This document shows positions 47,640 to 58,100 of a DNA stretch of 64,000 bases, piece after piece (within the stretch, counting starts at the first letter, position 1; each line of letters begins with the position of its first letter). The stretch lies in NCBI GenBank assembly GCA_003242735.1, contig QGVH01000003.1, forward strand, positions 124,001 to 188,000, given 5' to 3'. This stretch comes from a bacterium. GTDB lineage: Bacteria; Gemmatimonadota; Gemmatimonadetes; Longimicrobiales; RSA9. The notes beneath the pieces were generated by a model that saw nothing but the letters and a program-made list of their open reading frames with translations, was not told the origin of the DNA and searched no databases. The translations under genes and the position numbers were made by a program.

Positions 47640-49277
47640 ATGTCACACAGTCGCCGTGAATTCCTGAAGGCCGCGTCGGCGGCGGCGGTCTCGCTGGCGT
47701 GGCCGGGTGGACTGCTGGCGGGGACGCCGCGGGGCGTGCTCCCGGGCTTCGACGTCTACCCCCATGCAGGCGAGTCGGACTTGAGGGAGCTCGCGGCCCG
47801 CGCGCTGGAGGCGGCCCGGACGGCCGGAGCGACCTACGCCGACGTGCGCTTCACGCTCACCCGGGTGGAGGACATCCGCTTCTACGGCCCCATGAGCTAC
47901 GGAATCTTGCGGGACCACGAATTCGCCGGGGTGGGCGTCCGCTGCCTGGTGGACGGGGCGTGGGGGTTCGCCTCCAGCACCCTCTGGTCGGCAGACGAGA
48001 TGGCTCGCCTGGCGCGGGAGGCCGCGGCACAGGCGCGCATGAACGCCCGGGGCCGCCGCCGCAAGATCGAGCTGGATCCGCCGCCCGCGCCGGCCAAGGG
48101 CGAGTGGCGAACGCCCATCGCACGCGACCCGTTCAATGTGCCGCTGCGCGAGAAGATCGACGTGGCGGGCGCGTTCATCGAGCACGCGCGCCGCTACAAC
48201 ATCGGCGCCCGGAACGCGACCGTCAGCGCCACAATGACCACCATCTGGGAACGGAAGGAGACGACCTTCGCCTCCACGGACGGCGCGTTCTTCTCCCAGA
48301 CCACCTACTCGGCGCGGCCCTCGTTCTCGGTGGGCGTGCGGACGCCCAGGGGGTACGCCGGTCGGTCCTCCGACCTCATGCAACCCAGGGCCGGCGGATT
48401 CGAAGTGGTCAGCGAGGCGCGGTTGGTGGACGAGATCCCGCGCCTGGTCGAGGACGCGTTCCTGATGGTGGGCGCGGAGCGGATCACGCCGGACCGTTAT
48501 GACGTCGTCGTGGACGCGCGCCTCATGGCGCAACTGGTCGCCCTGACGATCGGCACGGCGGCCGAGCTGGACCGGGTGCTCGGTTACGAGGCGAACAGCG
48601 TGGGGACGAGCTACCTCGCGCCGCCTGCGGAGATGCTGGGCACGTTCCAGCTCGGGCCGGAGCTGCTGAACGTGCGGGCGAACCGGTCGCGACCGGAGGG
48701 GTTGGCCACGGTCCGCTGGGACGACGAGGGCGTCGAGCCGGAGGAGTACGACGTCATCCGGCGCGGCGTGCTGGTGGATTACCACACCACGCGGGAACTG
48801 GCGGGCGAGCTGGCGGCGTGGCACGGCACGCAGGGCCGGCCGGCGCGGTCGCACGGCTGCGCGGCCAGCGAGAGCGCCCTCGGCGTGACGATGGTCCAGC
48901 CACCCAACCTGGAGATGGTGCCGGGCCCCGATCCCGTGACGCTCGATGACCTGGCATCGGGCCTCAAGAAGGGACTGGTGATCTGCGCCGGGCGGGTGAC
49001 GGTGGACCGGCAACAGCTCAACGGCGAGATCAACCCCGAGATGATCTACGAGGTGAGGGACGGGAAGCGGACGAGGTTCCTGCACAGCGCCGAGGCGCTG
49101 TTCCGCGCGCCGGAGCTGTGGAAGAGCCTGAAGGCGATCGGGGGCGGCGGCACCCAGCTCTGGACGGGCGTGGAGGTGCGCAAGGGGCAGCCGAGCCAGG
49201 TGTTGCGGTTCGGTGTGGCGGCGGTCCCCGGCCTCTTCGAGCGGATGGCCGTCACCGACAGGATGAGGAAGGCGTGA
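47640..49277 (+). CDS. Tat-exported TldD-like protein lacking the HExxxH zinc motif
   Basis: 545 residues. Tat signal SRREFLKAASAAAVSLAWPG. The TldD/PmbA fold is clear: AARTAGATYADVRFTLTRVE, YEANSVGTSYL, VRWDDEGVEPEEYDVIRRGV. In active TldD proteins the segment before ELDR holds HExxxH; here it reads ALTIGTAAELDRVLGYEA, so His, Glu and His are replaced by Ala, Leu and Thr. The protein is thus probably not a protease by itself. GTGA overlap region leads into the second TldD/PmbA-like gene. Confidence 0.88.
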   Translation: MSHSRREFLKAASAAAVSLAWPGGLLAGTPRGVLPGFDVYPHAGESDLRELAARALEAARTAGATYADVRFTLTRVEDIRFYGPMSYGILRDHEFAGVGVRCLVDGAWGFASSTLWSADEMARLAREAAAQARMNARGRRRKIELDPPPAPAKGEWRTPIARDPFNVPLREKIDVAGAFIEHARRYNIGARNATVSATMTTIWERKETTFASTDGAFFSQTTYSARPSFSVGVRTPRGYAGRSSDLMQPRAGGFEVVSEARLVDEIPRLVEDAFLMVGAERITPDRYDVVVDARLMAQLVALTIGTAAELDRVLGYEANSVGTSYLAPPAEMLGTFQLGPELLNVRANRSRPEGLATVRWDDEGVEPEEYDVIRRGVLVDYHTTRELAGELAAWHGTQGRPARSHGCAASESALGVTMVQPPNLEMVPGPDPVTLDDLASGLKKGLVICAGRVTVDRQQLNGEINPEMIYEVRDGKRTRFLHSAEALFRAPELWKSLKAIGGGGTQLWTGVEVRKGQPSQVLRFGVAAVPGLFERMAVTDRMRKA

Positions 49278-49282
49278 GTCTC

Positions 49283-50746
49283 ATGATGCGTCAGCGATTC
49301 GGCGGCGAGGGCGCCATCCAGGGCGAGCGCTTCCTGTCCCGGGAGGCATGCGAACGGCTGCTGGAGCGTGTCGTCCGCCTCGCCCCGGCGGGCTGGGAGA
49401 TCTCCCTCCACATCCAGAGCCGGTGGTCGGGCAACGTGCGTTGGGCCCGCAACGAGATCACGACCGCAGGCGAAACGACGGAGCCTCGGGTCAGGATCTC
49501 GGCGACGCACCGGCTCCGGGGAGCATCGTTCGAGATCAACCGGCTGGATGATGCGTCGATCGCGCGCGCGATCGAGCACATCAAGGCGCGGATGGAGCTC
49601 CAGTCGCCGCTCGATGAGCCCTGGCCCCGCATGCGCTCCGGGGAGGTGTACGAGGAAACGGATCTGTGGAGCGACGCGACGTACGCGCTGGATGCGGCGC
49701 AACGCGCCGCGCTCCAGCAGGAGCTCGTCGCGCCCGCCGTTGCCGAGGGGCTGCTTTCCGCGGGCTACATCGAGGTGTCGGCGATCGGGAACGGGGTGGT
49801 GAACACCGCCGGTCTGTTCGCGTACGTGCCGGAGACGCGGGCGGAGTTCAGCGTGACGGTGCGGAACGCGACGGGGACGGGCTCGGGCTGGGCGGGGGTG
49901 GCGAACAAGGACTGGCGGGAGATCGACGCGGCGCGCCTCTCGGCGATTGCGCTGGACAAGTGCAAGCGGTCGGCGGATCCGGTGGCGATCGAGCCGGGGC
50001 GCTACACGGTGATCCTGGAGCCGCAGGCGGTCTCGGATCTCATGCTGCCTCTGGTCCGCTCCCTCAACCGGATCGAGGCCGAGATGGGGATCGGGCCGTG
50101 GGCGGATCGACCGGAGCAGGCGGCCGGGGCGGACTTCATTGTGGGCGATCCCAGCGCGTTCGAGGCAAGGCCGGGCCTGGGGGACGTCGGCGGGGCCGGC
50201 AACTCGAAGATCGGGCAACTGGTGCTGGACCCGCGGATCACGATCAGCGCGGATCCCGGCGATCCGGAGGCCCCCTTCGTGCCGTTCGCGTGGGACGGCT
50301 CGCCGTATCGGCCGGTCACGTGGATCGAGAACGGCGTGCTGCGAGAACTCGCGTATCCGCGCGGGTACGCGAACCAGGTCCTCAACAAGCCGGATCCGCT
50401 GCTCAACAGCTACTCGTTCCGGATGAGCGGCGGGGACATGACCATCGAGGAGATGATCGCGCGGACGGAGCGAGGGCTGCTGGTGACCCGGCTGGCCAAC
50501 GTTCGGGTGGTGGACTACAACAGCCTGCTGTGCACGGGGACGACGGCGGATGGGTTGTGGCTGATCGAGCGAGGGGAGATCACGAAGCCGGTGAAGAACT
50601 TCCGCTTCCGAGAGTCGCCGCTCTACGTCTTCAACAGTCTGGAGGCGCTGGGCAAGCCGGTGCGCGTGCTCCAGCAGATGCCGACGATCGTGCCTCCGGC
50701 CATGGTCCACGACTTCAGCATGACGAGCCTTGCCGATGCGGTGTGA
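49283..50746 (+). CDS. TldE/PmbA-like protein
   Basis: 487 residues from ATG 49283 (GTG 49274, overlapping the previous stop, is in frame too). PmbA-type features: SGNVRWARNEITTAGETTEP, VNTAGLFAYVPETRAEFSVT, GVLRELAYPRGYANQVLNKP, FRMSGGDMTIEEMIARTERG, RFRESPLYVFNSLEALGKPV. No HExxxH, normal for the TldE side of the heterodimer. With its partner also lacking the motif, the pair may have lost proteolysis. No signal peptide on this subunit, although the first is Tat-exported, possibly in complex. Confidence 0.87.
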   Translation: MMRQRFGGEGAIQGERFLSREACERLLERVVRLAPAGWEISLHIQSRWSGNVRWARNEITTAGETTEPRVRISATHRLRGASFEINRLDDASIARAIEHIKARMELQSPLDEPWPRMRSGEVYEETDLWSDATYALDAAQRAALQQELVAPAVAEGLLSAGYIEVSAIGNGVVNTAGLFAYVPETRAEFSVTVRNATGTGSGWAGVANKDWREIDAARLSAIALDKCKRSADPVAIEPGRYTVILEPQAVSDLMLPLVRSLNRIEAEMGIGPWADRPEQAAGADFIVGDPSAFEARPGLGDVGGAGNSKIGQLVLDPRITISADPGDPEAPFVPFAWDGSPYRPVTWIENGVLRELAYPRGYANQVLNKPDPLLNSYSFRMSGGDMTIEEMIARTERGLLVTRLANVRVVDYNSLLCTGTTADGLWLIERGEITKPVKNFRFRESPLYVFNSLEALGKPVRVLQQMPTIVPPAMVHDFSMTSLADAV

Positions 50747-52196
50747 CGGAAAGAGGCTCCCCCGGCGAGTGGCCGCGTTGATCGCGATCGCCCTCGCGGG
50801 GCACCCGGCTCCAGCGGCGACGCAGTCGCCGGCAGGACAGCCGTTCGCCGGCTACAACCCGGGCCGCTGCGCCGTGGCAGCCCCGATGATCGACGCCATC
50901 AACCGTCACGACCGGCGGGACACGACGATGTTCACGCCCGCCCGGGACACGCTCTTCACGGCGACCGTCGAGAGCCTGCGGGAGTGCGAACGGGCGTACG
51001 GCGGCACCACGAGCGATCCGAGGGAACGGCTCAACGTGGCGCGCGTGCAGCTCTTCACTGGGCAGGACGAGGCCGCGGCCGCGACCCAGCGCGAGCACAT
51101 GGCGAGCGTGGCGGACCGGCCCGCGGAGGAGCGCGCCTGGGAGCTGTACCTCATCATCAGCGACAACCTGGCGGGCAAGCCGGCGCGGCTGGAGCGGGCG
51201 CACGCGGCGCTCGCGGAGCTGGACGCGCTGGGAAGGCCGGCGGCCGGGCTGCGGGTGGTGGCGCATTACCTGATGATGCGCGCAGCGATCGAACGCTACG
51301 ACGATGACGCGATGCGCCGGGAGGCCGCCGCCGCCCTCCAGGCCTGGCTCGAGCTCGACGAGGAGTCCCGGCTCTGGCGGGCGGACATCCTGGCCAACGT
51401 CTTCCTGCAGCGCGCAGCCGTCGAGGTGCTCGCCCGGGGAGGGGATGCGGCGCGTGCGGTGGTCGACAGCGCCCGCGGCATCGTGCCGGCGCGGGCCACC
51501 AGCGCCCGCATGCGGATCGAGAACGCGCGCAGGCTCTACAGCAACGTGGGGCGCAGCGCCGCCCCGCTCGAGGCACGGTTCTGGTACAACACCGGCGCGA
51601 CGGGCACCCATCGTCCCGCCCCCGGGAGGGTGTCCCTCATCCTGCCCGCGCAACAGCCGTGCTTCCCGGCCTGCCTGGCAATGATCGATGCGGCGCGCCG
51701 CATCGAGGCGCGGTTCCGGGGCCAGGAGCTGGACATCACCTTCCGGACCCGGACGCACGGCTTCTACGCCGACACGGCGCCGGCCACGCCCCTGGCGGAG
51801 GCGCAGTACGACAGCGCGTACTTCCTGCACCACGTCAAGATCCCCGGCGCACTCGCGATCGCCGAGACCAAGTACGGCTTCAGGCCGGACGGGCGCCGGG
51901 TCGACGAGCCGACACCCGATGACCTGAACTATCCGGAAGCGCACGTCATCGTCGTGGACCGGAAGGGGATCATCCGCTACGCCGCCTCGGGTTGGGATCC
52001 GGTCCTCGAGGCGCGGGTGACAGAGTTGATCGAACGGCTCCTCCGCGAGGAGACGAACGGCGAAGGTCGGGCGCCCTCGGGGGCGGCGGCGCGCGCCGGC
52101 CCCGAGGGCCGGCAACCACCGCCGGACACTGGCCGCGATCACGCGCGGACGCCCACATGGCACGCCTCCGAGAGCCTCGTCCTGTGGCGAGGCTGA
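50736..52196 (+). CDS. secreted protein with C-terminal redoxin-like domain
   Basis: 486 residues from ATG 50736, overlapping the previous gene by 11 bases. Signal peptide (VAALIAIALAGHPAPAATQ). Residues 40-280 are helical and repeat-like (ERLNVARVQLFTGQDEAAAA, RAHAALAELDALGRPAAGLR). From about 295 a thioredoxin-like fold: VSLILPAQQPCFPACLAMID with a CxxxC, and AHVIVVDRKGIIRYAASGWD. The last 45 residues after LLREE look non-homologous and contain a perfect hairpin at DNA level, so the real stop may have been lost. Family not recognised beyond the redoxin fold. Confidence 0.7.
   Translation: MRCDGKRLPRRVAALIAIALAGHPAPAATQSPAGQPFAGYNPGRCAVAAPMIDAINRHDRRDTTMFTPARDTLFTATVESLRECERAYGGTTSDPRERLNVARVQLFTGQDEAAAATQREHMASVADRPAEERAWELYLIISDNLAGKPARLERAHAALAELDALGRPAAGLRVVAHYLMMRAAIERYDDDAMRREAAAALQAWLELDEESRLWRADILANVFLQRAAVEVLARGGDAARAVVDSARGIVPARATSARMRIENARRLYSNVGRSAAPLEARFWYNTGATGTHRPAPGRVSLILPAQQPCFPACLAMIDAARRIEARFRGQELDITFRTRTHGFYADTAPATPLAEAQYDSAYFLHHVKIPGALAIAETKYGFRPDGRRVDEPTPDDLNYPEAHVIVVDRKGIIRYAASGWDPVLEARVTELIERLLREETNGEGRAPSGAAARAGPEGRQPPPDTGRDHARTPTWHASESLVLWRG
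52073..52109 (+). terminator. 10-bp perfect stem-loop inside the 3' end of the redoxin-like ORF
   Basis: GCCCTCGGGG 52073-52082 and CCCCGAGGGC 52100-52109, loop 17 bases. Looks like a terminator, but the open frame runs on for 87 bases beyond it. Confidence 0.45.
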
Positions 52197-52294
52197 CCAC
52201 CGCCCAGCGCGCCGCGGCGCCGCGCGCTCCCGCCGCCGAAGGAGCGCGGCAGACCGCCGACGGACGATACTTTTTTCGAGGAAAGGGGAAGCCG

Positions 52295-52702
52295 ATGGGA
52301 AAGATCGGAACGGTGCGGCGTCTGGTGACCGCGGGATGCGCGGCTGTCGTGCTCGCGGCGTGTGCGTCGAGCGGGGCCGGGGGCGACGCTGGTGGAACCG
52401 AACGGGGTCGAGCCCTCACGGTGCGGGTGACGAACGACCTGGTCCCTCCCGCGCAGATCACGGTCTGGATGTTGAGCGAGACAGGAGGCCGCCGGAAACT
52501 CGGCACGGTCCAGCCGAACCAAGAGCGCGAGTTCTCCTACGTGCCCGCTGGCCGTGGCCTGGAGCACCGGCTGAGTGCCGAAGCCATCGACGGGCGAGCG
52601 ATCACCTCCGACCCGTTCACCCTGGTGGGCGTCACCGCGGTGAGCTGGGGGCCGGGGCTGAGCGCTGTGCTGCTCGAAACGGGCAGAACGGAGTCACGCT
52701 AG
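52295..52702 (+). CDS. small lipoprotein of unknown function
   Basis: 135 residues, ATG 52295 after GGAAAGGGGAA. Lipoprotein signal VTAGCAAVVLAACASSG with lipobox LAAC, then a compact beta protein: LTVRVTNDLVPPAQITVWML, RKLGTVQPNQEREFSYVPAG. Family not recognised. A T-rich run (ACTTTTTTCG) precedes the ribosome-binding site. Confidence 0.7.
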   Translation: MGKIGTVRRLVTAGCAAVVLAACASSGAGGDAGGTERGRALTVRVTNDLVPPAQITVWMLSETGGRRKLGTVQPNQEREFSYVPAGRGLEHRLSAEAIDGRAITSDPFTLVGVTAVSWGPGLSAVLLETGRTESR

Positions 52703-53151
52703 GTCGCGGCCGCAGCTCGCGGGACCGGGGGAGGCGCGCGCGAGGCACGGCCTGTCCGGGGCGTTCCCGTTGCCGCAGCCCGGATCCGCGCCACCAGCAC
52801 ACCGCCACGGGGGCGCCTGGTTCCCAGCCCGCGTTCGGCCGTCCCTGCCCGCGACACAGGTCCCGGCCCATTCCCGCGGCGTGTCTCGGGCGCGCTGCGA
52901 TCTCGCGCCTCCGTCCGACGCATCTGGACCGGCGGTGGCGGGCCGGATATCTTGTAACGAATTCAACTCGACAGACCAGGCGAGGTCTGCGAACCTCGGG
53001 CCCGGAGCGCGGGACCAGCTCCAGCCGCGGCCACGGAGCCGCGGGCGGGCGTGGTGTCCGTGTCGGCGCCGCACACCGCCCACGCCGTTCGACAGCGGCG
53101 GCGCGCGGAGCCGATCGCGCGAGCCTCGCAGCGGCTTCAGGAACGGGAGAG
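52703..53151. other. intergenic region before the second FecI-like sigma gene
   Basis: 449 bases without a supported gene. An AT-richer patch at about 52949-52969 (ATATCTTGTAACGAATTC) is the only promoter candidate. No TGTAGGG-N16-CGTC site. Confidence 0.4.
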
Positions 53152-53769
53152 TTGACCAGAGTCCCTCGCCCACCCTCGCCAACGGATCGAACTCCGCCCG
53201 GCGAGACACAACCGTCCGCCTGCAGCGACCGCGAGGTCGTGGCCCGCATTGGTGCGGGCGACGTGGCAGCGTTCGAAGCGCTCTACCGCGCACACGCTCC
53301 GGCCCTCCTTGCCTTCGCCCACTCCCAGGTCCGGTCGCGGGAGCTGGCCGAGGACCTGGTCCAGGACCTGTTCCTCGCCCTCTGGCGACACCGGAAGAAA
53401 TGGGATCTGCGGACCTCGCTCAGGGCCTACCTCCTGGGAGCGCTCCGGAACCGCATCATCAGCTACCGCCGAAGCATGCAGGCGCGCGAGGGAGCGCTCC
53501 GGCGCGTCGAGACGGCGACGCTCGCCTCCGTTGCCGAGCCCTCCGGGGCTGACCATCGCGTGCGCGAGGCCGAGCTGGCGGAGGCGATCGAGAAGGCCAT
53601 CGGAGCACTACCGCCCCGGTGCCGTGAGACCTTCCTACTGGTGCGGCAGCAGAACCTCACCTACACCGAAGCCGCCGAGGTTCTCGGCATCTCCGTGAAG
53701 GCGGTGGAGATGAACATGGTCCGCGCGCTCGCCGCGCTGCGCAAAGAGCTCGGCGCCTGGCGCACTTGA
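53152..53769 (+). CDS. FecI-like ECF sigma-70 factor
   Basis: 205 residues if started at TTG 53152 (AGGA about 9 bases upstream); no ATG or GTG fits before the conserved part, so the start is uncertain. Region 2: IGAGDVAAFEALYRAHAPAL, LAEDLVQDLFLALWRHRKKW; region 4: LPPRCRETFLLVRQQNLTYT, EAAEVLGISVKAVEMNMVRA. Followed by fecR, susC and susD, the standard cell-surface signalling arrangement. Confidence 0.9.
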   Translation: MTRVPRPPSPTDRTPPGETQPSACSDREVVARIGAGDVAAFEALYRAHAPALLAFAHSQVRSRELAEDLVQDLFLALWRHRKKWDLRTSLRAYLLGALRNRIISYRRSMQAREGALRRVETATLASVAEPSGADHRVREAELAEAIEKAIGALPPRCRETFLLVRQQNLTYTEAAEVLGISVKAVEMNMVRALAALRKELGAWRT

Positions 53770-53823
53770 ACGAACCCGCCTGCCGCATGCGCGGAGCCCC
53801 GTGCCCGCCCTTTCGCAACGGGA

Positions 53824-53850
53824 TGTAGGGGACCGAGACCACAATGCGTC
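53824..53850 (+). promoter_or_regulatory. ECF-type promoter TGTAGGG-N16-CGTC, fecR
   Basis: TGTAGGG 53824-53830, 16 bases, CGTC 53847-53850, 44 bases before the fecR ATG and 54 bases after the sigma stop. Confidence 0.72.
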
Positions 53851-53894
53851 GATAAGGATCGGAGCATGGACCGCACGTCGGGGACCTGGGGGCC

Positions 53895-54956
53895 ATGGAC
53901 CCAGTGACACTCCTCCGCTACCTGGAGGGCCGGGCGTCGGCCGCAGAGCGAGAAGCGGTGGCCAAATGGCTCGAGCGCTCGGTGGCGAATCGCGAGGAGC
54001 TGGCAAGGCTCGAGGAGGCCTGGAGCCTGGCAGCGGCGTCGCCTCAGCCCGCATTCGACATCGACGGCCTCTGGGAGCGCATCCGCCGGGAGCTCGACGA
54101 GGCGCCCGTAGCAGCCGACGGCGCGAGCGCGCGGGCCGGCGCGGTCGGTCATCGGCGGCAGGGCGCGGGTACCCAGGGCTGGGCTGCAGCCGTCCGTCGG
54201 AGGCCGGTGCACATCGCGGTCCGCTGGGGGCTCGCGGCGGCGATCCTGGCGATCGGGGCGGCCCTCCTGCTCGAGCGCGGCTCCACCGGGGATGTGAGGC
54301 CGGAACAGCCGGCGCACGTCTATCGCACGCGGCCCGGCGAAGTCATGCGGCTGGCGTTCCCGGATGGATCCAGGGCGGTCCTGAGCGGCGCTTCCGCGCT
54401 CGAGGTGCCGCGGGACTACGGCCGGGATGCGCGCGAGGTCCGGCTCGATGGCCAGGCCTATTTCGAGGTGGCGCACGCGCCGTCGGTCCCGTTCCGGGTG
54501 CGGACGACTCGCATGGTCGTCGAGGACTTGGGGACGCGGTTCGGCATCACCGCCTATCCGGAGGATGAGCGCGCCGAGGTGGCCGTCGCGCAGGGGAGCG
54601 TGGCCATCACGACCGGTCGGGAGGCCGAGCCGGTGGTCCTCGACTCGGCCGACGTGGCGTACATCCCGGCCGCCGGCCCCGTGGAGACGCGGCGGGGCGT
54701 CGCGGTCGAGAGGCATCTCGGCTGGGTCGACGGCGTCCTCCACTTCGATCAGGAGTCGCTGGCGGACGCTGCCAGGTTGATCGAGCGGCGGTTCGGCGTC
54801 CCGGTCCGGATCACCGATCCGGCGCTGGCGCGGCGGCGGTTCACGGGCTCCATCGCCGCGGCGACGCTCGATCGGGATCTGCGCGCGCTCGCGTTGCTCC
54901 TCGACGCGCACTACGAGCGTCGGGGGACCGAGGTCGTGCTGTCGCCGGTGAGGTGA
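53895..54956 (+). CDS. fecR: FecR-type anti-sigma / sigma regulator
   Basis: 353 residues. Cytoplasmic N-terminal domain (TLLRYLEGRASAAEREAVAK, WLERS), one membrane helix (IAVRWGLAAAILAIGAALLL), then the periplasmic FecR domain (MRLAFPDGSRAVLSGASALE, GQAYFEVAHAPSVPFRVRTT, VEDLGTRFGI) and a DUF4974 domain near the C-terminus (LHFDQESLADAARLIERRFG, FTGSIAAATLDRDLRALALL). It transmits substrate binding at the SusC receptor to the sigma factor. Confidence 0.94.
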   Translation: MDPVTLLRYLEGRASAAEREAVAKWLERSVANREELARLEEAWSLAAASPQPAFDIDGLWERIRRELDEAPVAADGASARAGAVGHRRQGAGTQGWAAAVRRRPVHIAVRWGLAAAILAIGAALLLERGSTGDVRPEQPAHVYRTRPGEVMRLAFPDGSRAVLSGASALEVPRDYGRDAREVRLDGQAYFEVAHAPSVPFRVRTTRMVVEDLGTRFGITAYPEDERAEVAVAQGSVAITTGREAEPVVLDSADVAYIPAAGPVETRRGVAVERHLGWVDGVLHFDQESLADAARLIERRFGVPVRITDPALARRRFTGSIAAATLDRDLRALALLLDAHYERRGTEVVLSPVR

Positions 54957-55119
54957 GTGCGTTGGGGCGCGGGCCCGGGGAGCGGCGCTGATCGGTTGAG
55001 AGGCGGCGACGGCTCCCCGGCCGGCTGTCCTTGGCGTTCGGCACAGCGTAGTCGCCCATCACGCGGTATCGATCCGGGCGCTACGGGATGAGCATACACA
55101 TTCTCGTTTCCCCGATTCT

Positions 55120-55139
55120 GTACTCTGACGACGGAGTAC
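55120..55139 (+). promoter_or_regulatory. inverted repeat enclosing the susC ribosome-binding site
   Basis: GTACTC 55120-55125, loop TGACGACG, GAGTAC 55134-55139. The only Shine-Dalgarno sequence for susC, GGAG (55133-55136), lies at the start of the right arm, so the hairpin would hide it. ATG is at 55144. Confidence 0.45.
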
Positions 55140-55143
55140 GAGC

Positions 55144-58100
55144 ATGCGGCGAGTGACGCTCTCCAGCTTGGCCCTGCTCCTCCTCCTGGCCTCGCCCGGA
55201 GGCGCGCAGCAGGCGGGCCGCCCGCCGGCCGCGCTCCGGACGCGCCCCGATCCGACAGCGTTCCCCGGCGTGTCGCGCGAGGCGGCGGCCCCGCTCCTCC
55301 GCCAGCTCATCACGCTGGACCTGCGGGACGCCCCCTTCGCCGAGGCGCTGCAGGAAGTCTCGCACCAACTCGGCGGCCGGCTGATGTATGACGAGGCGGC
55401 CGCCTCCGTACAGCGCCGCGTGACCCTCCAGGCGAAGGAGATCCGCGCTGGAGAGGCGCTGGAGCGCATCCTCGCCGGGACGGGGCTCGAGGTCGTCACC
55501 TCCGACGGCGGGTCGGTGATCCTCGTGAAGCCGGCCCCGCGGCGCGCCGCCCAGGACTCCGCCACCGTGCGCGGGCGCGTGGTGGATGCCGCGAGCAGCG
55601 CGCCCGTCTCCCACGCCGTGGTGACGCTCCAGGGCCAGGGCCGTCAGGTGATCGCGGATGAGACCGGCGTCTTCGTGCTGAGAGGGATTCCCTCTGGCGA
55701 GCAGGTGCTCTCCTTCTCGCGAATCGGCTACCGGACGACGACGCTCACGCTCACGCTCGCGCCGGGCCAGGACACGACCGTCGTCGTCACCATGGCCTCC
55801 GAGCCCATCGCGCTCCGGGGCGTGGTCACCACGATCTCGGGCGAGCGCCGTCGTGCGGAGGTGGGCAACTCCATCGCCACCATCGATGCGGTGCGGGAGG
55901 TCGGGCTGCACGCGTTCCGCGACCTGAGTGACCTGCTGGCCGGCCGTGGGAACGGGCTGCTGAGTGTACCGGGTGGCGGCTCACCGAACGCACCGACGCG
56001 CTATCGGATCCGCGGGATCACCAGCATCAACGCGAGCAACGACCCCATCGTGATCATCGACGGGGTCCGAGCGCTCACGAGCTACGATCGCTGCATCGAC
56101 GGCAACCTCACCGGCTGCTACAACGCGCCATCGCGCTACGACGACTTCAACCTCGAGGACATCGAGTCCATCGAGATCCTGAAGGGGCCGTCCGCCGCCG
56201 CCATGTGGGGTTCGGACGCGTCCGCCGGCGTGATCGTGATCAAGACGAAGCGCGGCAGGCCGGGCCCGGCCCGGTGGACGGTGCACTACGAAGAGGGATT
56301 CGCCACCGCACCTACGGACTTCCCGGTCCCAATGCAGGGGCTGGGGACGGCGCCGAACGGGACGGCGGTGATGCGGTGCACGCTGGCGGACCAGGCCAAG
56401 GGCTACTGTGTCCCGATCGATTCGGTGGCCGGCGGGTTCAACCGGTACGCCCACCCACGCACGACCTCCATGGCCACGGGCCGCACCCGGGACATTGGGC
56501 TGAGCGTCTCCGGCGGGAGCGAGAACGTCCAGTACCACTTCTCCGGCGGCTACCGGAGCGCCCTGGGCACCGCGAAGATGCCGGAGATCGACCAGAAACT
56601 GGTGCGGGAGGCTCTGGGCCGGCCGCTGCCGGAATGGATGGTTCGGCCGGATGCCAAGAACACCGCGAGCTTCACCGGCCGTGTGACCGGACGGTTCAAC
56701 GATGCGCTGAATTACTCCCTCACGACCGGCTACGTCCAGGTCGAGGGCCGCACCGGCCCCGATGGAGTGATGAACGCATCGAACGACCTGCGCTCGGCGG
56801 CGGACACGTTCGAGCTGAGCAAGGGCTGGCAGCAGTTCTACGTGGAGCGGCCGAACCGGGTCAACCGCTTCACCGTCGGCCTCGCGCTGGACTGGCACCC
56901 GGTCCCCTGGCTCTCCGGCCGCGCCGCGTTCGGGCAGGACTACGCGTACTCCAACCGCGGCGAGATCCGCCGGCGGGGCTGGTGCCTGCCGTTCTGCACC
57001 CCGACGAGCTCGGACGCGCTCGGCAGGGTGGCGTACCAGGAGCGGCGTGAGGTGCTCCAGAGCGTGGACCTGGGTGGCTCGTTCCACTTCCCGGTGATGG
57101 ACGGGCGCGTCCTGCTCCGCACGTCCTTCGGCGCGCAGCACACGCGGTACAAGACGTGGAGCATGACGGGCACCGCCTACGACATCCCGCCCGGGCGGGT
57201 GGACTTCATCTCCGCGCCGGTGGAGAACCGCGACGTGTCCCAGTGGGGCGACGAACGCGCCACGTTCGGGACCTACGTCGAGCAGTCGATCGGCCTGAAC
57301 GACCGGCTCTTCCTCGGTGCCGCGCTGCGCCGCGACATCGGCAGCGCGCTGGGAGAGCGGGTCGCGCCGTTCTACCCCAAGTGGCACGTCTCTTGGCTCG
57401 CGACGGAGGAGCCCTGGCTCGCCGGGCTGCGCAGCCGTGGCATCGACCTACGCCTGCGGGCCGCCTACGGCCGCGCAGGCGTCCAGCCGTCCTCTACCGC
57501 GAAGTACCGTTCCTTGCGGCAGTCCTCGTCGTTCGTCGAGCCGGATGGCACGGTCGGGACGAACTACGCCTACATCACCGGCACAGGGAACGCCGACCTG
57601 CTCCCGGAACGCAGCCGCGAGATCGAGACGGGCTTCGAGCTGGGTCTCTGGGACGATCGCCTGATGGTCGACGTCACGTACTTCCACAAGTACACGCGTG
57701 AGGCGATCATCAGTCGCGAGCTCGCGCCCTCGCTGGGCCTGGACGCGTACGCGAGGCAGGCCTACAACGTGGGCAACGTGCGCAACACCGGGATGGAGGC
57801 GACGGTGATCGCGCGGCTCATCGACCGGCCCGGGCTCCAGGCGTCGGTCGAGGTCGGCTACGCCTCCCGCGAGAACAAGCTCGTCGAGCTGGGTGCCGGC
57901 GTCCAGCCCTTCACCATCACGGCGATCAATATCGACCTCGCCACGGTCATGGACGACGACGCCGTGGTCATGCCCGGCTACCCGCTCTTCAGCCGCTGGG
58001 CCCGGCCGATCCTGGGCTATGCCGACGCGAACGGCGACGGGATCATCACGCCGGACGAGGTGAAGCTGGCCGACACGCTGGTCTACGTGGGCTCGTCGCT

